Below, piece after piece: positions 1 through 9,673 of a stretch of DNA of 12,381 nt. Origin of the DNA: JBDLRH01 sp039800165 (GTDB lineage Bacteria; Pseudomonadota; Gammaproteobacteria; Burkholderiales; Burkholderiaceae_C); the NCBI GenBank assembly GCA_039800165.1, contig JBDLRH010000161.1:1-12381 (forward strand), written 5' to 3'. The notes under the pieces are model-generated. The model had not been told where the DNA came from. It worked only from the letters and a program-made list of their open reading frames with translations, and searched no databases. The position numbers were made by a program, and so were the translations under genes. Numbering within the stretch: position 1 is the first letter of the stretch; every line of letters begins with the position of its first letter.

Positions 1-13
1 GGCGGTTGTCTGA

Positions 14-87
14 GCCGCGCAGCGGCGAGTTTCCGCCCGACCCCGCTTGGCGCGAGCACCGCAGGGCAGTCGCGCAGCGACCTGCGC
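14..87. repeat. Cluster of small hairpins in non-coding DNA downstream of acs
   Basis: The non-coding DNA before acs (1-179) is GC-rich and carries near-identical mini-hairpins: GCCGC-GCA-GCGGC at 14-26 and GTCGC-GCA-GCGAC at 69-81. The second is nested with GCAGG (61-65)/CCTGC (81-85) and GCGCAG (72-77)/CTGCGC (82-87). The open frame through it gives an Arg/Pro/Ala-rich peptide with no family resemblance and runs into the acs 3' end, so I do not call it a gene. From memory, similar blocks are scattered between genes in Comamonadaceae genomes; that is recall, not something tested here. Confidence 0.4.
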
Positions 88-189
88 ACCCGGGGAAGGC
101 GAGCGGGTGCCGCAGGCGAAAGAAATCAGCGCAGGCACACCCAAAGGCCAAGCAAAGCGACGCCCGACGCACCCCCGCGAAACAAAGGG

Positions 190-2172
<1,983 letters not shown>

Positions 2173-2179
2173 GCAAAGT

Positions 2180-2184
2180 CTCCT
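2180..2184 (-). promoter_or_regulatory. Ribosome binding site of acs
   Basis: AGGAG on the minus strand, 7 bases before the ATG at 2172. It decides the start in favour of 2172 over the longer in-frame alternative at 2244. Confidence 0.8.
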
Positions 2185-2296
2185 CTCAACCAGACAACAG
2201 CCCCGCCGACCCGACCGGGTCTCCATCGGACAAGGGCCCCTCAACCCGCCAGTGTCGGCAGACGCACTTACATCCTTCTGACTCGCTCGTGCGCCA

Positions 2297-2324
2297 CCGG
2301 TTGCGCCGGGTCAGCCACAACCGG
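2297..2324. promoter_or_regulatory. Operator-like inverted repeat in the acs/yqhA-type intergenic region
   Basis: Perfect 7-base arms CCGGTTG (2297-2303) and CAACCGG (2318-2324) are separated by 14 bases, so arm-to-arm distance is 21 bases, two helical turns. It lies between the divergent genes, upstream of the plus-strand -10 candidate at 2376. The geometry suits a dimeric regulator, but no known operator was recognised and chance occurrence in GC-rich DNA is possible. Confidence 0.3.
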
Positions 2325-2375
2325 GGCTGCCGCAGGTACGGGCCATCTGCACCTTAGCGCCAGGCGGCCCGCACC

Positions 2376-2381
2376 TACAAT
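2376..2381 (+). promoter_or_regulatory. Candidate -10 box for the yqhA-type/fumA pair
   Basis: TACAAT (5 of 6 to TATAAT) in otherwise GC-rich DNA, 40 bases before the ATG at 2422, implying a leader of about 33 bases. No good -35 hexamer is seen at 16-18 bases upstream (best is TTAGCG at 2354-2359). Confidence 0.45.
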
Positions 2382-2421
2382 TCCGGGTTTCCCGCAGTCC
2401 CCTGCCCTGCCGCCGCCTGCC

Positions 2422-3027
2422 ATGTCCGACACCGACCGCTCACCCCCAGCCCGAGACCCCCACCTGCGCCCCTTGCCCGGCGTGATCTTTGCCAGCCGCT
2501 GGCTGCAGCTGCCGCTGTACCTCGGGCTGATCGCGGCGCAGGCGGTGTACGTCTGGCACTTCCTGCTGGAGCTGTGGCACCTGATCGAAGCCGCCTTCGG
2601 CAGCCAGGCCGCGCTGGACGCACTGGTCAAGAGCATTGGCTACGTGCAGGCCCCTGTGACCGGCCTGAACGAGACCATCATCATGCTGGTGGTGCTGGCG
2701 CTCATCGACGTGGTGATGATCTCCAACCTGCTGATCATGGTGATCATCGGCGGCTACGAAACCTTCGTGAGCCGCATGAACCTGGAAACGCACCCCGACC
2801 AGCCCGAGTGGCTGAGCCATGTGAATGCTTCGGTGCTGAAGGTCAAGCTGGCCACTGCCATCATCGGCATCAGCTCGATCCACCTGCTCAAGACCTTCAT
2901 CAATGCAGCCAACTACACCGACAAGGTGCTGATCGCGCAGACCGCCATCCACATCACCTTCCTGCTGTCGGCCATTGCCATCGCCTACACCGACAAGCTG
3001 ATGTCGGGGCCCTCGGCCAAGCACTGA
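2422..3027 (+). CDS. UPF0114/YqhA-family inner membrane protein
   Basis: A 201-residue membrane protein resembling E. coli YqhA and the TIGR00645 (HI0507) family; the molecular function of the family is not established. Four hydrophobic segments are visible at about residues 22-48, 84-110, 142-160 and 168-189. The conserved polar stretch GGYETFVSRMN (110-120), just after the second segment, is a family hallmark. It is longer than E. coli YqhA (about 164 residues), mostly through a hydrophilic Pro/Arg-rich N-terminus and a longer first loop. The open frame extends far upstream antisense to acs, but ATG 2422 is the first credible start and fits the -10 box at 2376. The leader is pyrimidine-rich, with no Shine-Dalgarno sequence. 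fumA follows after 34 bases without a terminator, so the two are probably cotranscribed. Confidence 0.85.
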   Translation: MSDTDRSPPARDPHLRPLPGVIFASRWLQLPLYLGLIAAQAVYVWHFLLELWHLIEAAFGSQAALDALVKSIGYVQAPVTGLNETIIMLVVLALIDVVMISNLLIMVIIGGYETFVSRMNLETHPDQPEWLSHVNASVLKVKLATAIIGISSIHLLKTFINAANYTDKVLIAQTAIHITFLLSAIAIAYTDKLMSGPSAKH

Positions 3028-3061
3028 TCCTTTTTCATCGAGCAAGCCAAAGAAGTCCGCC

Positions 3062-4612
3062 ATGACCGCCATCCGCCAAGACGACCTGATCGAGTCCATC
3101 GCCGCCGCGCTGCAGTACATCAGCTACTACCACCCGGCCGACTACATCGCGCATCTGGCGCGCGCCTACGAGCGCGAGCAGAGCCCCGCTGCCAAGGACG
3201 CGATCGCGCAGATCCTCACCAACAGCCGCATGAGCGCCACCGGCCACCGCCCGATGTGCCAGGACACCGGCATCGTCAACGTGTTCCTGAAGGTGGGCAT
3301 GAACGTGCGCTGGGAGGGCTTCACCGGCAGCCTGGACCACGCGATCAACGAGGGCGTGCGCCGCGGCTACAACCACCCCGACAACACCCTGCGCGCCTCG
3401 GTCGTGGCCGACCCGCAGTTCGCACGCAAGAACACCAAGGACAACACACCTGCGGTGATCTTCACCGAGATCGTGCCCGGCGACACGGTGGAAGTGACGG
3501 TGGCGGCCAAGGGCGGCGGCAGCGAGAACAAGAGCAAGATGGTGATGCTCAACCCGAGCGACAGCGTGGTCGACTGGGTGCTCAAGACGGTGCCCACCAT
3601 GGGCGCCGGCTGGTGCCCGCCGGGCATGCTGGGCATCGGCATCGGCGGCACGGCCGAGAAGGCCGCGCTGATGGCCAAGGAAAGCCTGATGGACGACCTG
3701 GACATGTACGGGCTGCAGGCCAAGGCCGCCAAAGGAGAAAAACTCACGCAGGTGGAAGAGCTGCGCCTGGAGCTCTACGACAAGGTCAACGCCCTGGGCA
3801 TCGGCGCGCAGGGCCTCGGCGGCCTGACCACGGTGCTTGATGTGAAGATCAAGATGTACCCGACGCACGCGGCCAGCAAGCCGGTGGCGATGATTCCGAA
3901 CTGCGCGGCCACGCGCCATGCGCACTTCACCCTGCGCGGCGAAGGCCCGGTGTACCTGGACCCGCCGAGCCTGGACCTGTGGCCGAAGGTCGAATGGAAG
4001 GCCGACACGCAAAAGAGCAAGCGCGTGAACCTGGACACCCTGACCAAGGCCGAGGTGGCCAGCTGGAAGCCGGGCGACACGCTGCTGCTCAACGGCAAGC
4101 TGCTGACCGGCCGCGACGCCGCGCACAAGCGAATCCAGGACATGCTGGCCAAGGGCGAGAAGCTGCCGGTGGACTTCACCAACCGCGTCATCTACTACGT
4201 CGGCCCGGTCGACCCGGTGCGCGACGAAGTGGTGGGCCCGGCCGGCCCGACCACCTCCACCCGCATGGACAAGTTCACCGAGATGATGCTGGCACAGACC
4301 GGCCTGATCGCGATGGTGGGCAAGGCCGAGCGCGGCCCCGCTGCGATCGAGGCGATCCAGAAGCACAAGAGCGCCTACCTGATGGCGGTGGGCGGCGCGG
4401 CGTACCTCGTGTCCAAGGCGATCAAGAAGGCGCGCACCGTCGCCTTCGCAGACCTCGGCATGGAAGCGATCTACGAGTTCGAGGTGGTCGACATGCCGGT
4501 GACGGTGGCGGTGGACGCCGGCGGCACCAGTGCGCACATCACCGGCCCGGCCGAATGGCAAAAGCGCATTGCCAGCGGCGAGTTCAAGGGCATCTCGGTC
4601 GCTGCTGGCTGA
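3062..4612 (+). CDS. fumA: Fumarate hydratase class I, iron-sulfur type
   Basis: Interconverts fumarate and (S)-malate in the TCA cycle using an oxygen-sensitive [4Fe-4S] cluster; cytoplasmic, dimeric in known members. The 516 residues comprise an N-terminal alpha domain (about 1-290) and a C-terminal beta domain (about 330-516) fused as in E. coli FumA/FumB. The three expected cluster cysteines are Cys66 in PMCQDTG, Cys185 in GWCPPGMLGIGIGG and Cys281 in PNCAATRH. Beta-domain marks are LTGRDAAHKR (348-357), YYVGPVDP (378-385) and GPTTSTRMDKF (395-405). L(+)-tartrate dehydratase shares both domains but usually as two subunits, so fumarase is preferred. ATG 3062 follows a weak AAAGAAG ribosome site. 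It ends 5 bases from the stop of the convergent MFS gene. Confidence 0.93.
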   Translation: MTAIRQDDLIESIAAALQYISYYHPADYIAHLARAYEREQSPAAKDAIAQILTNSRMSATGHRPMCQDTGIVNVFLKVGMNVRWEGFTGSLDHAINEGVRRGYNHPDNTLRASVVADPQFARKNTKDNTPAVIFTEIVPGDTVEVTVAAKGGGSENKSKMVMLNPSDSVVDWVLKTVPTMGAGWCPPGMLGIGIGGTAEKAALMAKESLMDDLDMYGLQAKAAKGEKLTQVEELRLELYDKVNALGIGAQGLGGLTTVLDVKIKMYPTHAASKPVAMIPNCAATRHAHFTLRGEGPVYLDPPSLDLWPKVEWKADTQKSKRVNLDTLTKAEVASWKPGDTLLLNGKLLTGRDAAHKRIQDMLAKGEKLPVDFTNRVIYYVGPVDPVRDEVVGPAGPTTSTRMDKFTEMMLAQTGLIAMVGKAERGPAAIEAIQKHKSAYLMAVGGAAYLVSKAIKKARTVAFADLGMEAIYEFEVVDMPVTVAVDAGGTSAHITGPAEWQKRIASGEFKGISVAAG

Positions 4613-4617
4613 GGCTC

Positions 4618-5943
4618 TCAGCCTGCAGGCCGTGCTGCGGCCTGGCCGCGGGCCAGGTCCACGCGCCACAGCAGCGCCAGGCCTGCCGCGAAGAACACCG
4701 TCGTCCACAGGATGGCGGTGCGCTGGTCTCCCCCGGTGGCCCAGGTGATCGCGCCGTAGCTCAGCGGCCCGATCACGGCGGCAAGTCGCGTGGCAAAGCT
4801 CCACAGGCCAAAGAATTCGGCCGACTGCGCAGGCGGCGCCAGCAGGGCCGCCATCGCGCGACCAGCCGATTGGCTGGAACCCATGCACAGGCCCGCCACG
4901 CCCGCCGCCCACCAGAAGTCGGCCTTGGTCTGCGAGGCGGCGGCCAGCACACAGGTGGCGATCCAGCCCAGCAGGGTGAGCGCCAGCGCCACGCGGTGGC
5001 CGATGCGGTCCTGCAGGTGGCCAAAGACCAGCGCGCCCGTCATGGCTGCGATGTTCAGCGCGAAGATCAGGATCATGGTCTCCTGCTTCTCGAAGCCGAT
5101 GACGCTTTCGGCGTAGATGGCGGCCAGCGCGATCGCCACCGCCACGCCCGCCTGGTAGCAGGTGGCGCAGGCCAGCAGCCACACAAAGTCACGGTAGTCG
5201 CTGGCGCGCCGCAGCGTCGTGCGCAGTTGCACCATCGAGGCGCGCCAGGCGCCCCATGCCGACATCAAGGCGGGCGTGGATGCAGTGACCGATGCCCGCG
5301 GCACCGCGCGCTCGCGCAGCAGCGCAAAGGTCACCAGGGCGGCGGCGCCATACAGCGCCGCGGTGATCCACAGCGTGACCGGCACAAAGTCATCGGCACT
5401 GACCTTGCGTGCCTGCGCGCTCAGCACGTAGGCCAGGCTCAGGCCCAGTGCCAGCATGCCGCCCGCATACCCAAGGCCCCAGCCCCAGCCGCTGACCTTG
5501 CCCATGGCCTTGGGCCGCGCGAGTTCGGGCAAAAACGCTGCAATCAGCGATTCGCCCACGCTGTAGAAGGTGTTTGACAGGATGATCAGCAGCACCGCCA
5601 GCGCCACATCCCCCGGCCCCACCGCGCCCAGCGCCGCCGTGGCCAGCACGCAGCCCGTGGTGGTGAAGGCCAGCAGCCGCTTCTTGGCTGCATGCAGGTC
5701 GGCATAGGCGCCAAGCGCCGGCATGCCGAACATCACGATGGCGTAGGACACGCTCAGCGCCGCGGTCCAGGCAAAGGTGGCCCACGCCGCATTGCCTGCC
5801 ACGCCGCCCACAAAGTAGGCCGCGAACACCGCGGTGATGACGACGGTGGTGTAGCCCGAGTTGGCGAAGTCGTACATCGCCCAGCCGAACACCTCGCGGC
5901 GGCGTACACCGGGTTGCAGTGCAGATTCAGACAACGCCGCCAC
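4618..5943 (-). CDS. MFS transporter of the UMF1 (Atg22-like) family
   Basis: A 441-residue multi-pass inner membrane transporter; substrate unknown. The N-terminal WAMYDFANSGY (21-31) is the signature of the UMF1/Atg22-like branch of the major facilitator superfamily. About twelve hydrophobic segments can be counted. MFS loop motifs appear after segment 2 (GAYADLHAAKKR, 78-89) and at the matching place in the second half (GHLQDRIGHRVAL, 308-320), with a hydrophilic central loop at about 208-252 and the family-type PAQSAEFFGL (371-380) late in the protein. The start is GTG at 5943, because the upstream frame is closed by the DUF6806 stop codon and the first ATG lies inside the signature. It follows the DUF6806 gene by 24 bases in the same direction, so they probably form an operon. 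Confidence 0.85.
   Translation of the reverse strand: MAALSESALQPGVRRREVFGWAMYDFANSGYTTVVITAVFAAYFVGGVAGNAAWATFAWTAALSVSYAIVMFGMPALGAYADLHAAKKRLLAFTTTGCVLATAALGAVGPGDVALAVLLIILSNTFYSVGESLIAAFLPELARPKAMGKVSGWGWGLGYAGGMLALGLSLAYVLSAQARKVSADDFVPVTLWITAALYGAAALVTFALLRERAVPRASVTASTPALMSAWGAWRASMVQLRTTLRRASDYRDFVWLLACATCYQAGVAVAIALAAIYAESVIGFEKQETMILIFALNIAAMTGALVFGHLQDRIGHRVALALTLLGWIATCVLAAASQTKADFWWAAGVAGLCMGSSQSAGRAMAALLAPPAQSAEFFGLWSFATRLAAVIGPLSYGAITWATGGDQRTAILWTTVFFAAGLALLWRVDLARGQAAARPAG
4641..4657. other. Hairpin at the 3' end of the MFS gene, just past the fumA stop
   Basis: CCTGGCC-GCG-GGCCAGG is a perfect 7-base stem with a 3-base loop, located 29 bases after the fumA stop and inside the last codons of the convergent MFS gene. 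It is the only sizeable hairpin seen near this convergent junction, but it lacks a T-run on either strand. It could stabilise fumA mRNA 3' ends or simply reflect GC-rich coding sequence. Confidence 0.3.
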
Positions 5944-5967
5944 CTCAAACCCGCTTGCGGTGATGCG

Positions 5968-6603
5968 TCAGTGCAGGTGACGCGGGCGGCGGCCGCCGCC
6001 ATGACCGGAGCCCCCCGACCCCGAGCCGCCGGGCCCGCGCTTGGGGCGGCCGATCTCCAGCGAATTGACCAGCGCATCGAAGCGCCGCGAGAACAGCTTG
6101 TCGATCTCGGCCACCACGCCGTCGAGCTCGGCGCCTTCGAAGTGGCGCTCCATCAGGTGCACCACATCCTCCACCAGCAGGTCGCGCTGCACCTGCATGA
6201 TGGCCGCCGGCGTGGGGCCGACGAACAGCATCAGGAAGTCGTCGCGCGCCTCGTCCTCCGGGGCCGCCTCGTCCTCATCGAACTGCGTGTCGTAGAAGCT
6301 CACCTCGATGGCCGCACCCGACTGCGACAGCTCGTTGAGGCTCATGCACATCTCATCGAGCGAGTGGCGGAAGTCTTCGTCGCCGGCCACCGTCCAGCAG
6401 ATCTGCAGCAGGTGCTGGTGCGCGTCGAACTTGATGCCCGGCTCTTCCTCGTAGGCGCTGTGCGCGCCGTCGGCCAGCGACTTGGCGCCCGCGTACTTCC
6501 ACAGCGGCTTGAGGGCGTCCTGCAGCTGCGCAAAAGTGACATCCGCACGCAGCGGCACATCACCATGCACGTGGATCTCGTAGGGGGCGTCGTAACTGGA
6601 CAT
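5968..6603 (-). CDS. DUF6806-type protein of unknown function
   Basis: A 211-residue soluble protein with no signal peptide or membrane segment; function unknown. I recognise the N-terminal pattern YEIHVHGDVPLR...TFAQLQDALKPLWKYAGA (8-40) and YEEEPGIKFDAHQHLLQICWTVAGDEDF (51-78) as that of a Burkholderiales family I know as DUF6806; this is recall. A strongly acidic stretch lies at 109-122, then a hydrophobic/alpha-helical region (123-183). The tail (186-211) is rich in Gly, Ser, Arg and His and looks disordered. ATG 6603 starts only 16 bases after the CCA end of tRNA-Leu, with a weak GGGAA ribosome site. No separate promoter fits, so transcription probably comes through the tRNA region. The UMF1 transporter gene follows 24 bases downstream. 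Confidence 0.8.
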   Translation of the reverse strand: MSSYDAPYEIHVHGDVPLRADVTFAQLQDALKPLWKYAGAKSLADGAHSAYEEEPGIKFDAHQHLLQICWTVAGDEDFRHSLDEMCMSLNELSQSGAAIEVSFYDTQFDEDEAAPEDEARDDFLMLFVGPTPAAIMQVQRDLLVEDVVHLMERHFEGAELDGVVAEIDKLFSRRFDALVNSLEIGRPKRGPGGSGSGGSGHGGGRRPRHLH

Positions 6604-6619
6604 GTGGTTCCCGGCTGGG

Positions 6620-6711
6620 TGGTGCCTCGAGCCGGAATCGAACCGGCACGCCGCCTTTCAGCAAGCGGCGGATTTTAAGTCCGCTGTGTCTACCGATTTC
6701 ACCATCGAGGC
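6620..6711 (-). tRNA. tRNA-Leu (anticodon UAA)
   Basis: Acceptor arms GCCTCGA and TCGAGGC pair perfectly, followed by A and an encoded CCA. The anticodon loop CTTAAAA gives UAA (6675-6677). A long variable arm typical of leucine tRNAs has pairing GCCGC/GCGGC-type arms. The T-loop GTTCGATTC is normal. It is third in the Gly-Cys-Leu cluster and lies 16 bases before the DUF6806 start codon. Confidence 0.97.
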
Positions 6712-6719
6712 ACGCGGTC

Positions 6720-6725
6720 ATTGTG
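6720..6725 (-). promoter_or_regulatory. Candidate -10 box before tRNA-Leu
   Basis: CACAAT on the minus strand ends 8 bases before the tRNA-Leu 5' end. A partial -35 (TTGCCG) is 19 bases further upstream. If real it would let tRNA-Leu, DUF6806 and the MFS gene be transcribed independently of tRNA-Gly. Confidence 0.3.
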
Positions 6726-6790
6726 AAGCAAAAGCGCGCCGCCACGGCAAGACAGGCAGCGCAGCGGCGTCCGGGCGGGAGGGGGAAGAC

Positions 6791-6864
6791 TGGAGGCGCG
6801 ACCCGGAGTCGAACCGGGCTAGACGGATTTGCAATCCGTTGCATAACCGCTTTGCTATCGCGCC
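6791..6864 (-). tRNA. tRNA-Cys (anticodon GCA)
   Basis: The 74-base gene has acceptor arms GGCGCGA/TCGCGCC, discriminator U and an encoded CCA. The anticodon loop TTGCAAA reads GCA. D-arm and T-arm (GGTTCGACTCC) are intact, and the sequence closely follows the usual proteobacterial tRNA-Cys. It lies between tRNA-Gly and tRNA-Leu on the same strand. Confidence 0.98.
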
Positions 6865-6866
6865 AT

Positions 6867-6886
6867 GGGCCCACCGGGGTGAGCCC
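6867..6886 (-). other. Hairpin in the tRNA-Gly/tRNA-Cys spacer
   Basis: On the minus strand GGGCTCACC pairs with GGTGGGCCC (one G-U pair; a very tight loop that would open to about four bases). It sits directly before the 5' end of tRNA-Cys and after the T-run of the terminator-like hairpin. It may act in processing of the tRNA precursor; this is inference. Confidence 0.3.
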
Positions 6887-6892
6887 TTCGAC

Positions 6893-6921
6893 AAAAAAGG
6901 GAAGCGGCTGCTTCCCTTTTT
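6893..6921. terminator. Bidirectional terminator-shaped hairpin between tRNA-Gly and tRNA-Cys
   Basis: AAAAAGGGAAGC (6894-6905) and GCTTCCCTTTTT (6910-6921) form a perfect 12-base stem with a 4-base loop. On the minus strand, the direction of the tRNAs, a 7-base GC-containing stem is followed by six T (6898-6893), and it begins 11 bases after the tRNA-Gly CCA. On the plus strand the stem is followed by five T. It has the full form of an intrinsic terminator placed inside the tRNA cluster. Confidence 0.75.
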
Positions 6922-6932
6922 GTGCGTGAACC

Positions 6933-7008
6933 TGGAGCGGGAAACGAGGCTCGAACTCGCGACCTCAACCTTGGCAAGGTTGCGCTCTACCAACTGAGCT
7001 ATTCCCGC
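6933..7008 (-). tRNA. tRNA-Gly (anticodon GCC)
   Basis: The 76-base gene has acceptor arms GCGGGAA/TTCCCGC, discriminator U and an encoded CCA. The anticodon loop TTGCCAA reads GCC. D-loop (AGTTGGTAGA) and T-loop (GTTCGAGCC) are standard. It is first in the minus-strand cluster and begins 12 bases after the TATAAT box at 7020-7025. Confidence 0.98.
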
Positions 7009-7013
7009 GCGAA

Positions 7014-7038
7014 GCCAAAATTATATACGAATTTTGGC
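7014..7038 (-). promoter_or_regulatory. tRNA-Gly promoter region with TATAAT inside a 9+9 dyad
   Basis: A perfect TATAAT (minus strand, 7020-7025) ends 11 bases before tRNA-Gly. It is embedded in an inverted repeat GCCAAAATT-N7-AATTTTGGC (7014-7022 and 7030-7038). No TTGACA-like -35 is found 16-18 bases upstream, where A-rich sequence lies instead. The dyad may be an operator, a DNA shape element or the T-rich end of lon transcription. The A/T richness contrasts sharply with the surroundings. Confidence 0.6.
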
Positions 7039-7068
7039 GTGCCTTTTTGGGCACTTTTGCGCCCAACG

Positions 7069-7098
7069 GCTGCCCGTGCACCCTGGTGCAGGGGCAGC
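7069..7098 (-). terminator. Strong hairpin just after lon
   Basis: GCTGCCC-g-TGCACC-ct-GGTGCA-g-GGGCAGC: seven plus six paired bases around one G-G mismatch (C-C on the minus strand), starting 7 bases after the lon stop. No T-run follows on the minus strand, so it is either a weak terminator or a 3'-end stabiliser. A smaller hairpin GTGCC/GGCAC follows at 7039-7054. Confidence 0.45.
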
Positions 7099-7105
7099 GC
7101 CAAGG

Positions 7106-9523
<2,418 letters not shown>

Positions 9524-9549
9524 GCGCAATCCTAGGTCAATTCAGCAGC

Positions 9550-9577
9550 AGATGGCGTGCAGCGCAGGGATTTCAAT
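9550..9577 (-). promoter_or_regulatory. Sigma-32 (heat-shock) promoter of lon
   Basis: On the minus strand the -35 is ATTGAAA (9577-9571; 6 of 7 to CTTGAAA). After 13 bases the -10 is CGCCATCT (9557-9550; all fixed positions but one of CCCCATNT). It lies 26 bases before the lon ATG. lon is a classical RpoH-dependent gene in proteobacteria, which agrees with this reading. Confidence 0.7.
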
Positions 9578-9598
9578 GCGCCGCGCCGTAAATCCCTG
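9565..9598. promoter_or_regulatory. 9+9 inverted repeat overlapping the lon -35 box
   Basis: CAGGGATTT (9565-9573) and AAATCCCTG (9590-9598) are perfect arms separated by 16 bases. One arm overlaps the -35 element of the heat-shock promoter (9571-9577). Arm centres are 25 bases apart. It could be an operator for a repressor or activator, or an RNA hairpin ending the clpX message. No known regulator site was recognised. Confidence 0.4.
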
Positions 9599-9627
9599 AG
9601 CCGGCTCACGGCCGGCAGGCACGTGCC
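9597..9627. other. Palindromes in the clpX-lon spacer
   Basis: Adjacent perfect palindromes TGAGCCGGCTCA (9597-9608) and GGCACGTGCC (9618-9627) occur, and GCCGGC at 9600-9605 and 9611-9616 can form a 6-base stem with a 5-base loop. They lie 47 to 77 bases past the clpX stop. A weak clpX terminator without a T-run is possible. The rest of the 150-base spacer holds the lon promoter. Confidence 0.3.
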
Positions 9628-9673
9628 GCGTGAGGCGCCGGGGGGCGTGGTGTCTGGCTGCACCGTGCGCCGC

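Noticed and set aside
2173..2244. N-terminal extension of acs to 2244
   Set aside because: The added 24 residues are Arg/Cys-rich and atypical, whereas ATG 2172 has AGGAG at ideal spacing and gives the standard length.
3035..5182. 715-codon minus-strand open frame opposite fumA
   Set aside because: Same codon-mirror effect. It overlaps both fumA (antisense) and the MFS gene (other frame), has no recognisable domain, and starts inside the MFS gene.
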